Positions 17,426-27,221 of a DNA stretch of 64,000 nt are shown one piece after another. Positions within the stretch are counted from its first letter, which is position 1, and every line of letters starts with the position of its first letter. The notes under the pieces were generated by a model. The model worked only from the letters and a program-made list of their open reading frames with translations, had not been told where the DNA came from and ran no database searches. Origin of the DNA: Orychophragmus violaceus (taxonomy: Eukaryota; Streptophyta; Magnoliopsida; Brassicales; Brassicaceae); assembly GCA_030180135.1 (NCBI GenBank), contig CM058233.1, forward strand, positions 56,750,500 to 56,814,499, given 5' to 3'. The position numbers and the translations under genes are program-made.

Positions 17426-18602
17426 TGATATACCATGGATTTTATGGCTTTTAAGCATGGTATATGTGTTATTTATCGAGTCTTTTACTATGTTTTAGAG
17501 TCTTTTCAGGTGTTTATTAGGTACAAACACATTTGGAGCATATTTGGTGATTTAGACACTTTCTGGAGCTAATTGAAGTATTTGGCCGAGAGATGGAGTT
17601 CACTGTCCGAAACAGAGAAAGGTGTCGATCGTTGCATTCCTAGCATCGATCGATGCACCAGCGAAATGGGCCAAAAGACGGTTTAATAAAGAATGATGAA
17701 ACTGCAGTCCTGCCCAGAAGTTCCTAATATTTACAAAGAAGCCCCAAAACGTGTTTTAGGATTATAATTAGGTTTTACAGCCACTTGTTAGGCGAAGCTT
17801 TTCTTACGTTAAGTTTTACTCAGAGAGAGTTGAGGGGCTGATCCTGATCTCAAAGGAGACTTGATTTTGAACCCCAGTTCTTATTTGATTATATGATATT
17901 TGGTTTTCTACTTATGATATCTTCTGTTTCGATGAACATGTCTGAGTAGATCACCTGTTAGGTTGAAGGATTCTCATCAAGGATTTCAGAGAATTATAGT
18001 TTAATTAATCTGTAGAGACCCATATCTGCTAGTTCTTTATCTAAGTTGTTCTTAATGCTTAATCTGGAGTAGCTAATCAGAGTTATGATGTTAGGTTGAT
18101 TAATTCAGCGGAAGTTGGTTAATTTAACTAGAAAGAATTTAGATAAGCAATTAAACTTTGCGCAAACGGAAGTTTGGTTTAGGATAATTGTGAACATATC
18201 AAACTTGGACTTATTGCTAGTTTAATCTGTTAGTTCTCGCAAACGAAAGTTTGGTTTGCTGCACTTAGACTTAGAGAATTATCGCAAAGGAATTTGGTTA
18301 ATTCTATATCAGTGTTTGAGTTCTAGAATAGTTATTGATTGGATCTAGATAGATTGATTGCTTGCGTTCCTGATTTCCTGAGAACTCCTGAAACCTAACG
18401 CTTTGCCCTCTTGCTTACAAACTCACTTGATTTACTTTGCTATTTCGTTTACTGTTTTCACATCTGCTTCGCTTAATTTAATCTGAATTACTAATAATCT
18501 ATTGTGTGACTGAGAGTCCTCGTGGGATTCGATACCTTATATACTACGATTGCATTAACTGTGCACTTGCAGTAGAATAGGGAAAACTATATAGACCTAT
18601 CA
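17426..18602 (+). repeat. 3' LTR of Athila (unit 1)
   Basis: 1177 bp, nearly identical to 10939-12115. Confidence 0.92.
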
Positions 18603-18607
18603 TTTGG

Positions 18608-18707
18608 TTGGTTTTATGATTCGTTTTGCAAGAACCTAGATCTGTTAAGATTATGTGTTAGGTTGAAACACGAGAATTAAACCTTGAACAAACACGATAA
18701 TCCTTCA
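18608..18707 (+). repeat. 5' LTR of gag-only Copia, second part
   Basis: Continues the Copia LTR after the Athila and its TSD; ends ATAATCCTTCA exactly as at 25331. Confidence 0.9.
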
Positions 18708-18708
18708 G

Positions 18709-18720
18709 TGGTATCAGAGC
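18709..18720 (+). promoter_or_regulatory. Copia primer binding site (initiator tRNA-Met type)
   Basis: TGGTATCAGAGC, two bases after the LTR end. This is the standard Copia PBS. Confidence 0.9.
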
Positions 18721-20491
18721 CAGGTTATTAGTTTCTTGTAATTTGGATCATAGGGCTGTTTAATTGTTTAGAGAATCAATTATGTTAAAATTGATTAAAA
18801 CCATTAAAAACCCTAAATCGGCTAGCAAGTTTGGTCTCGGATCATTTGTTTGCTAGCGAGTTCTTGCATTAGCAAGATGTTTGCCCTAATCGTTTGTTTA
18901 GGTCTCGGCATGTTTAATTAATTGGCTCATTAATTGGCTCACGATGTGAGTATGCGTGTGCCGTATCGGATCATGCATGAGCCGATTAATAAAACCCTAA
19001 GCTCACTTTCGTTCATATGTGTGCGTGTGCCGATCGTGTGATGCCGAGAGAGGGACCGCGTGATCAAGCTCATGATCGAATGCCGCAAAGACCGATCCTT
19101 AGCGATCGTGATGCAATGGCCGATCGATTGGGTGGATTGACGATCGCATGGACCGCGTGATCAGTTGGCCGAGATCGATCTAAGATCGTGAGGCTGGGTC
19201 GGATCATGCGTGTGCCGAAGGTGTGATCGTCCGTGTGTGTGGCTGTGCGATGATCGATCGTTAACGATCGTGAGCAGCCACTAGGTCTCGACTGATCATG
19301 GGCCATCGATTGCGTTTAATGGGCCGAGTTGGATCATGGATCCGATTGTTTGGCCCATTAAAATTTTACGTCCCGCGAATAGTCAATCGGTTAAGCCGAG
19401 CTTCGCGGTTCGTTGCCCAAAACCACACCGATTAACCGGTCCATTTATTTGGCGGTTAATTGTGTGTTTAAAGCCTTAAACCGCAAGTTAAATCAAATTG
19501 GCTAAAACACTAGGTGTTTCTTCCCGGTTTTGGATTTAACTGAACCGATCCAATTTAATTGGTGGTTCAAGCGGTTAACCCAAATCGCGGTTTGCTGGAA
19601 ATTATTTAATACATGGTATTATTTAATTTCTGGTTAAACCGGATTGAAATTCACAAATTGAATTTTAAACTAAACCGAAGGCTGGTCTAAGTTTGATTTG
19701 GTTGGACCAAATAATTTAGAGCTGGTCTGGTTTAGTAAATAACCGATGGTTTTGATAGTTAATTTGGTCTTGGACCAGAATTAATAAACCGGATCGGTTA
19801 TGTCAAATTATTGGGCCAACTGGAATTCTATGGTCTTGGGCCAAGAATTGGGCCTATAATTTGTGACCCAACCCAAAATATTTAATAAAATATTAAATTA
19901 GAAATTTCTATTTTTAGTATGTTACTAAATTTAGAAAGTTTCTAAAAGAAGTAAGTTTCCCAAAATAGTAATCTTCTATTTTTGGAAATAAAACTTAAAA
20001 ATCCTCAAAAACAATATCAAGCTTGGATGTCTTTCCAATCTTGTCAGCTACTTAACGCTTATTCGATTACAGATATGGCTTACAGTGTGAGGTGTCTGTT
20101 TTCGCATAAGTAAAGTAGTATATAGTCACTAATTTCATTGGGAGTCCCAGACTTTAGTGATTATTTGACTGTAAGAGATTGGTTTCCTTGACTGGACCAT
20201 CGGGAGTCCCGGGCCTTGAGACATCTGGTGAATTGGGCCTCGGGTCCAATTCACAACCGAGAGTTATATGAGATATAACTAGCTGTGTGTATGCTTACCA
20301 AGTAAAGCTAATTCCAAGTGACGGCCAGTGGCCCACTTTGGATTTAGCTGAACATGGGTCTCGGAATCATTGCATTCTTATGAGGTTAAACAAAGAAATT
20401 TTGAATGCAATGCGAGTTTTCTTATAAGTTGTTAAGATTGCTCTTTTATGAACTAAATAACTAAAACTCTATTTATCTCTAAATTTCAGCT
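18721..20491 (+). other. Long leader of gag-only Copia
   Basis: About 1.77 kb without a gene. 19025-19320 is dense in GATCG/CGATC palindromes. 19370-19800 is rich in AACCGG/GGTTTA motifs. The final part is AT-rich with AAATTTCAG just before the gag ATG. Homologous leader motifs occur in the autonomous Copia (40340-41918). Confidence 0.6.
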
Positions 20492-21382
20492 ATGACTAGC
20501 ACAAACAATCAAAACACTTTCTCGATCCGGTCTGTCCTTGAGATGGACAAACTGAACGGATCAAATTTCTTGACTTGGTCGCGGAACCTGAGGCTAGTCC
20601 TCAGGCAGGAGAGAAAGGACTATGTCCTTGAGAGAACTCTCCCCGTGAGGATCGGGTCCAAGGCCTCTCATGCAGTACGTAATGCTTGGAATAAGCATTA
20701 TGATGATGCGGTAGATGTGCGTGGTCTGATATTGGCTACCATGGACTCAGACTTGCAGAAGCAATATGAGAACATGGAGTCGCCAATAGAGATGATCAGC
20801 AGCCTGAAATTGAGATTTCAGGAGCAGGTAAGAGTGGAGAGATACCAGTTGGTTAAATCTCTCACTAGCTGCAAGCTACCAAATGATCATCCAGTAAGTC
20901 CTCATGTCAGTAAAATGATGGGTTACATTGATAACCTGAGGAAACTGGATTATCCAGTTAGCCAGGAATTGGCAACTGAGATCATTCTGCAGTCACTGCC
21001 GTCAAGCTATGATAAGTTCGTAAGGAACTATATTAAGAAAGGCTTAACGAAGACGTTGACTGAACTGCATGATATGCTCAAGACAGTTGAGCCAAACGTG
21101 AAGAGTACCCTGTACAATCTCATGAATGAGAAGGGTAGGTTTACTAAACCTAATGCTGACAAGGGTGAAGACAAAGTTGTCCAAATTTTGAATCATGGCA
21201 AGCGCGTGTCTTCTGAGCCCGAGTCAGATACCTCTTACGTAGATAAGTGCTGCTACTGTAAAGAGACTGGGCATTGGAAAAGAGATTGCATTAAATTCAT
21301 GGAAGATTATGAGGAGTTGAAGTTGATGTATGAGACTACTTCCTCAGGTATTCATGTTATTACTTCAAGTTATACCTTATAG
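20492..21382 (+). CDS. Copia Gag (296 aa)
   Basis: Complete frame from ATG (MTSTNNQNTFSIRSVLEMDK) to TAG. UBN2/Copia-type Gag: the N-terminal FLTWSRNLRLVL segment, the middle MMGYIDNLRKLDYPVSQELA helix region, and the zinc knuckle CCYCKETGHWKRDC (CX2CX4HX4C) near residue 250. It forms the virus-like particle and binds RNA. The frame ends before protease, so only Gag is made. It is homologous throughout to the first part of the autonomous Copia Gag-Pol (40339 downward). Intactness next to an eroded pol suggests retention for packaging or trans-complementation. The unit 2 copy (49557-50447) differs by one residue seen (G/E). Confidence 0.9.
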   Translation: MTSTNNQNTFSIRSVLEMDKLNGSNFLTWSRNLRLVLRQERKDYVLERTLPVRIGSKASHAVRNAWNKHYDDAVDVRGLILATMDSDLQKQYENMESPIEMISSLKLRFQEQVRVERYQLVKSLTSCKLPNDHPVSPHVSKMMGYIDNLRKLDYPVSQELATEIILQSLPSSYDKFVRNYIKKGLTKTLTELHDMLKTVEPNVKSTLYNLMNEKGRFTKPNADKGEDKVVQILNHGKRVSSEPESDTSYVDKCCYCKETGHWKRDCIKFMEDYEELKLMYETTSSGIHVITSSYTL

Positions 21383-24300
21383 GTATTGGATACTGGTTGT
21401 GGCACTGATATTTGTTATAATATGCAGAGCCTGAACAACAGTAGAACGTTGAAGGAAGGGCAAGTGGAACTGCGTGTCTGGAAGGAGCTTGGGATGCTGC
21501 CTCAGCCGTAGGGTTTTCACTTGTAGATGCCTTTGAGGCTTGGTTTTGTATTAAGTAATTGCTACAATGTACCTGCTTTAAGCAGAGTTGTCTTTCATTT
21601 TCTTGTAAAGAATTTGAATGTTTTTTCATTTTGATAAAGACAAGTTTTGTTCTTTTGACCTTAATGAAATGTTAATTGTAGCACCCTATTCAAGGAATGG
21701 GTTTTATATCTTAAACCAAAGAGTGCCTAAATGTAACATAAATACCGAATTGGTTTAAATCTGATAAATTAAACCTGATTTTCTTGGCATAAATGTTTTG
21801 GGCTCATTTGATCGGATATCTTATGAGACTTGAATTCTGCTTACTGGACCAAAAGACAAAGGGCCCATCTTAGCCGAGCTAGAGAAAGGCCCAAAGACTT
21901 ATTGGAGATTGAACATACTCATGTATGTGGTCCGATGAGCAGTAATGCCAGAGAAAATTTCCTGTACTTCATTGTCTCTACTGATTACTTCAGTGAGTGT
22001 GACTGTGTTCATTTGATGAGACACAAGTCGGAATTCTTTGACATGGTCGAAAGAGTTCCAGAATGAAGTATAGAATCTGAATGACAGAAGTATTAAGACT
22101 CTGGATTAGATCACGAGTGAGAATACTTGAGTCATTAATGGTGTGATCATCTGAATGAGTGTGAAGTCGTTTCACAGCTCAATTCTCCTGAAAACCTTGA
22201 GGTATTTCTGTGAGAAAGAATCAGATCTTATTAGAAATGATTAAAGATGAGTCACACGAATCTTCCATGATATTCTTTAAGAATAAAGCTCTATAAATAT
22301 CTAAGTTTACGTTGAAATAGTTCCACCAATATCAGTTGAAAGACACCACGTAAATGTGGATTGGAATCGATCCAAATTCGTCTTTACTGAGTATTTGTAA
22401 TTGTGCTACTTCGCTGGTTGTCCTAGGGAAACCAAGGCTTGTTACCTTTTACGTCCATTCTGTTTTCTAAGAAGGGAAGTTACTTTCCAAGAAGAACAGT
22501 GGGAGTAAAAGCGTAACTCGAAGAAATTCGAGAAATACAGGAGGATTTACAGATTTCTGTAGAATCTACACCTGTACAGCCTGAAGTTCGCAGATCTGAA
22601 TGAATCAGTCACTAATCCGAGAGTGTTTTCTCGTCATTAGTTGAACCTGATGATCATTGAAAGTTCACATGATCTGATGATCATTGAAAGTGACTAACCT
22701 GCGAAATTCAAAAAGGCGAAAGTGAGCCCGGACTCCGAAAAATTACACTATGTGTAAGTTAGCTTCATTGATCCATTCATGGATGGAAGCAAACATATCG
22801 GAGTTGGAATCGTCGTTCTGTTGAAGTAGTCAAGGTTTTGACTTGAACAGGAACGAAGTGGAACTATACGTTTACTAATAGATAAGTGGGAGCAATGTTG
22901 CATTTCTCATAGTGTATGTCGATGACATACTGATTCTCGGAAATAACGTCCCAATGCTGCAGTCGGTAATGGACTGGCTTGGGAGTTGGTTTTGTGATTG
23001 ACACGGGTAAAGCCACGTATGTTCTTGGATTTTGGATCTAAAGATAGAGATCCAAAAGAGCTGGTAGGACATGGTCAGGATTCTTAAATTGACAAAGTCC
23101 TACACGTAATCATCAATCCAAGAAGGGTTTTATGCCAATGTCACATGGCAATACGTTAAGCAAGAAACAATATCCTACGATATCTGCTGAGCTTGCAAGC
23201 ATGGATAGGATTCCATATGCGTCGGCAATTGGATCTATCATGTATGCCATGACACGTACTTGTTTTGATGTTGCTTTAAAGTTAAGCAAGACAAGTAAAG
23301 ACCAGTCAAATCCAGCAAAGAACCACTGGATTGCCGTAAAGAATATCCTAAAGTATTTGAGGAATACTAAGGATAAGTTCTTGGTTTACGGAGAAAGTGA
23401 GGTGCTACAAGTCGATAGAGTCTGAAAGGCAAGTTTCCAGTAGACAAAGATAATTCCCGGTCACAGTCCGGCTATATCTTGTGTCTATCTGGCGGTGCAA
23501 GGCACTGTAGCTGACTCCATGACTTAAGCTGAACATTTCGCAGCTTGAGAAGGGGCTAAAGAGGTTGTTTGGAAAGAAGAGTTCATCACTGAACTTGATG
23601 TGATTCCCAGCGTAGATGAGACTAGCTGCACATCAGAGGTCCAAACACCTTGAGGATAGGTATAACCTATTCCGTGAGATAAATGACAGAGGTGTTAAGT
23701 AGATAAGCAAGTTTCATCGAATGAGAATGTTGCTAATCTATTAACAAAGCCACTCCTTAGGCCTAAGCACGAGTCGCGGACTGTAGCTGTAGGATGAGTG
23801 AAATTAAGATGTAGTCTTAATTTCAGTGGGAGTTTGTAAAGGGCTTTTCTAGTTGTTTTAAAAGGTTCATGTAAACATAATATTTTATGTTTATGAAATC
23901 TATGATTTCTGGATTATTTTAACTGTGATATAAATAATCGTTCCAAAATGATTCATGTCATTATATATGGGCCATCGAAGTACATGAGTAGACTTGATCC
24001 TGAAACCCCATATTTAACGAAATGACATAAATCATAGTGTCCATAGTCGAAGGTTGTTGAATTGGAACACCAACAACCACTTGAGACTAGATTGTGTTGA
24101 GACTTATGACCAAGTTTCGAGGGGTCATAGATGCGCGGCATCAAAGTCGACACATAGGTATATGTAGGGGAGCATATGACCGGAAATGGCCCGCTGATGA
24201 GAACTCTACAAGATATTAATATATGTGTCATAAGAGGTTCTCATATACGACTATAGAGTATAGTCCTTAGACCTGAGTTCGCATGCATGTGGCTGCACAT

Positions 24301-24649
24301 GGAGTAATGCGCTTTGATCATTGTCTAACGCTGTTTCGTAACTGGGAGCTATACGGACCTTGGTTGGGTGTATTATGAATTGTGTAGTTCATAGTGACGG
24401 AACAAGATGGGATTTGTCCCTGCCGTTTAACGGAGGTAATATCTCTAGGCCAATCGGAGACTTGATAGCTGGTAAGAGAATGGCCATTCCCAAACGGACT
24501 TGCCCAAGTCGTTTGCATTGTCAGTATCAAATCTGGTCCGATGAACATGGTCTGGCTATATAAGGATGACACGCATCTTGCCTTATGCCAGATCGAGATA
24601 TTGAGACAAAAGGACTAGGGAATGTAGGATTCCAGTACAAGTGGGAGAT
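21383..24649 (+). pseudogene. Eroded Copia pol and 3' region
   Basis: Collinear scraps of pol: protease VLDTGCGTDICYNMQ directly after the gag stop (about 21384-21430), integrase HVCGPMSSNARENFLYFIVS (about 21920-21980), RT FLIVYVDDILILGNN (about 22902-22950), the RT/RNase H linker YASAIGSIMYAM (about 23215-23250) and the terminal LLTKPLLRPKHE (about 23738-23770). Many deletions and stops. 23830-24649 is a noncoding 3' region conserved with the autonomous Copia (35512-36361), ending AAGTGGGAGAT, the PPT. Confidence 0.8.
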
Positions 24650-25331
24650 TGTTGGGAATGTCCTGAAATCTACTGTACTATCTCTAGAAAGTATGATAAA
24701 TGTCGAGATCAGACATAAGTCATAAATACTGGGTGATCATGATGGCTTGCTAGAGTCCGCTCTTGATCTATAAGTTTAGGACTTATTACCAGTATTGTAT
24801 GATCCCGAAGGGTCACACACCATAGCTAACGGGAAAGTTAAATGGAATTAATACGGTAAGATGCAATGGCATTTACTGTATTAGATCAGAGAATTGGGCC
24901 AGACAAAATACAGGCTTTTGTCTGATTTGTGTCTTGGGCCCAAAAGATTAATGAGCCATTAGTCTAAAGACTTGGGCCCATTAATGAGAGGTTAAGGATT
25001 CGAAAACCCTAAGGGATTAAGTATCCCACACGATTTTGGGTTTGTGGCCGCGAGTCTCTTTCTCTCTAACTCTCTCTTTTCTGATCTGATCCATCTCTTT
25101 GGTCTAGCAGCCATCCCGGCTTGTAAGAGTGTGGATACCAAAGGAGGAGCAGGTTGTTCATCTGTTCTAACTGATCTCATCATTACCATCAATTATCCGC
25201 TGCAATCTGAAAGGTAATGATCCAGGTTTGGTTGGTTTTATGATTCGTTTTGCAAGAACCTAGATCTGTTAAGATTATGTGTTAGGTTGAAACACGAGAA
25301 TTAAACCTTGAACAAACACGATAATCCTTCA
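24650..25331 (+). repeat. 3' LTR of gag-only Copia (unit 1)
   Basis: 682 bp, TGTTGGGAATG ... ATCCTTCA. I saw no difference from the 5' LTR. Confidence 0.92.
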
Positions 25332-25966
25332 GGGCCTTGGCTCGGGAAGAGGAGCTAAGGAAGAAGGCGGGCGGCCTGGATGGGGAGTTACAGGGCGCTC
25401 TGGCTCGGGTTTCGGTTGCAGACGTGCGGGCTGCGCAATGCCAGGCTGATCTGGATAAGGTTCTCGCTGACCGAGAGTTTGATGTTAAGATGGCAGCCCA
25501 TGAGGCGAGAAAAGGGCTAAACGGTGAATATCTTAAGATTCTCGAGGGGATCGCAGCGAAAGAGAGCCGGAGGAAGGTCGCCGTGAGCGCTGAGATGAGG
25601 CTCCAGGAGGCCTTGGCTAATATCGCGCTTATCGCCGAGTTCGCCTCTGGTGAACTGGACCTGACCAAGGAGGTGATGGATTTGGCCGAGAAGAAAAGAT
25701 TGGCCACAGAGGAGATGGACGCTGCAGCGGTGTCGGACTTCAGTATCAGCAAGCTAAATTTGCCGGTGATGTCGGACGACTCCGTGATCCTTGCGCGCCC
25801 TTTAAGCCAGGCGGCTACTCGCCTTGATCAGTATGGGTCGAACCTCCCGACCGGAGTTAATTCGCGAGTTAGCGATGAGGTCGAGGGTCAACTCGAGGAG
25901 GACAGGGCGACCGATGGTCAGACAGGGGATCGAGACGAGGCTTCCTCTCCTTCCAAGCGGTTTTAG
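25332..25966 (+). CDS. Antisense accessory ORF, C-terminal part
   Basis: Resumes the frame broken at 10356: LQGA joins LAREEELRKKAGG across the Copia. About 200 residues of alanine/glutamate/arginine-rich coiled coil (ALARVSVADVRAAQCQADLD, then LTKEVMDLAEKKRLATEEMD), with an acidic, disordered C-terminus ending SSPSKRF and TAG at 25964-25966. Coiled-coil tails of this kind follow the N-terminal domain in Brassicaceae retroelement ORFs often labelled ASY2-like; that label is uncertain here. The unit 2 copy is 54446-55080 (one residue change, D/N). Confidence 0.65.
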
Positions 25967-26561
25967 TCCTTTTTATCTGTTTCCGCCCGAGGGGGCTTTT
26001 TAATTCAGACTTTTTGTTGCCCGAGGGGGCTTCTAATTTCTTTTTCAGACTTTGGTTGCCCAAGGGGGCTTTAATTTTCTGTTCGAACTCGAGGACATCA
26101 TGTCCTCTACTTTTTTTTTAAAAGAAAATTCTTTCATGCCTTAGCATAGACTTCATTGTTTTTATGCTTTAACGTAAAATCTGAGCCATTGTGGCGATTC
26201 GAACATTTCTAGAGGGACCGGGAAGATAACTTGTTGTGTCGCCTTAGAAGGTTCGTTGTGATCTTTTAAGTCAGTCGCATTTGAGCTCGAGCTTTCTGCT
26301 AGGAATAGTCTGGAGCGCGACTACTTCGTAATGTAAGATTCAGGCTTAATCGCTGAAGAGAAGTATTAAGTATGAAAACGAATCGAAGTAAACTTACAAA
26401 GATCCGACTTGGAGTACGTGGAGGTCGCATGCTTGATTAGCTGTCTTGACCTCGTTATTTTGCTTAAGGGGTGGGGCAGCCCCCCGATTCTTTTAATCCG
26501 TATGAGGCTTTGGAAGAATTGTATGTTTTTTGGAGAGATTATTCTGAATCTCTTTCTTTGT

Positions 26562-26732
26562 GACGATCATTTCAGTTCGTTCGAAGTGGGAAGACCGTTC
26601 TAGGTCGTTTGCTTTTGGGACGATCATTTCAGTTCGTTCGGAGTGGGAGGACCGTTCTAAGTCGCTTGTTTTTGGGACGATCATTTCAGTTCGTTCGAAG
26701 CGGGAGGACCGTTCTAGGTCGCTTGTTTGAAG
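26562..26732. repeat. 57-bp minisatellite, 3 copies
   Basis: Units start at GACGATCATTTCAG 26562, 26619 and 26676. Each contains ACCGTTCTA.GTCG. The same array is at 55676-55846. Confidence 0.9.
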
Positions 26733-27010
26733 GGATAATTTCATATCACTTGGTTATAGAAGGGAAAATTTCATATCGCTTTGAAGAGATAATTTCATAT
26801 CGTCTTGTTATCTGGAAGAGGCCATTTCAGGTCACTTGGGAAGGATAATTTCATATCGCTTTGACTTAGAAGAGATAATTTCATATCTTTCGTTTCGGGA
26901 AGGGATAGTTTCATATCACTTATTTTGGAAAGGGATAATTTCATATCACTTTGCTATAGAAGAGATAATTTCATATCACTTTGGTATTGGAGGAGATAAT
27001 TTCTTATCAA
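26733..27010. repeat. About 30-bp degenerate minisatellite
   Basis: About ten units with core GATAATTTCATATCACTT separated by 10-15 variable bases. It shares the ATTTCA core with the 57-bp array beside it. Repeated at about 55847-56124. Confidence 0.8.
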
Positions 27011-27221
27011 CGTAACGGCTCTAACTTTTGTGACAGGAAGAGACGTTTGATTAGAAGACTTATTTTGATTTCACAAAGATAAGTTAGTATGACTTCGTCA
27101 GAAGTTGTCGAGCTCGGTGAGAGCTTTGTGTTTGAGGGGTGGCTGCGCTCGAAATCGAGCTGCCTACGTACCCTTTTAAGGGGATCAAGCCATTTCGTAG
27201 TTCGATTATGTTGATGTACTC

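Larger units (their letters stand above)
10939..18602 (+). mobile_element. Non-autonomous Athila element (unit 1), no pol
   Basis: Begins TGATATACC and ends GACCTATCA, with 5-bp TSD TTTGG (10934-10938 and 18603-18607). LTRs are 1177 bp each. The PBS matches tRNA-Asp. The 5.3-kb interior has a gag-derived ORF (12299-13564) and an ATHILA ORF-1-type ORF (14510-16045) but no protease, RT or integrase. Two LTR differences were seen by eye in 1177 bp (CTTAATATGG versus CTTAATCTGG; TTACAACC versus TTACAGCC), so it is young. Confidence 0.85.
10357..25331 (+). mobile_element. Gag-only Ty1/Copia element (unit 1), interrupted by Athila
   Basis: Begins TGTTGGGAATG and ends ATAATCCTTCA, flanked by GGGCC on both sides (10352-10356 and 25332-25336). 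Parts: 5' LTR (10357-10938 plus 18608-18707), PBS 18709-18720, leader, intact gag 20492-21382, eroded pol 21383 to about 23800, 3' region and 3' LTR 24650-25331. Each LTR totals 682 bp, and the two LTRs show no difference I could see. Without the inserted Athila it is about 7.3 kb. Confidence 0.9.
25967..27221. other. Gypsy B spacer between accessory ORF and pol
   Basis: No convincing gene. Three copies of CCCGAGGGGGCTT (25986, 26020, 26059; the last CCAAGGGGGCTT) follow the ORF stop. The self-complementary run GGGGTGGGGCAGCCCCCC is at about 26469. Two minisatellite arrays follow. Short frames across them are repeat by-products. Confidence 0.6.

Noticed and set aside
18709..18720. tRNA gene fragment
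   Set aside because: The match to tRNA-Met is only the 12-base primer binding site next to an LTR.
26562..27010. Possible CRISPR-like array
   Set aside because: Repeats are contiguous minisatellite units without unique spacers, in plant DNA.
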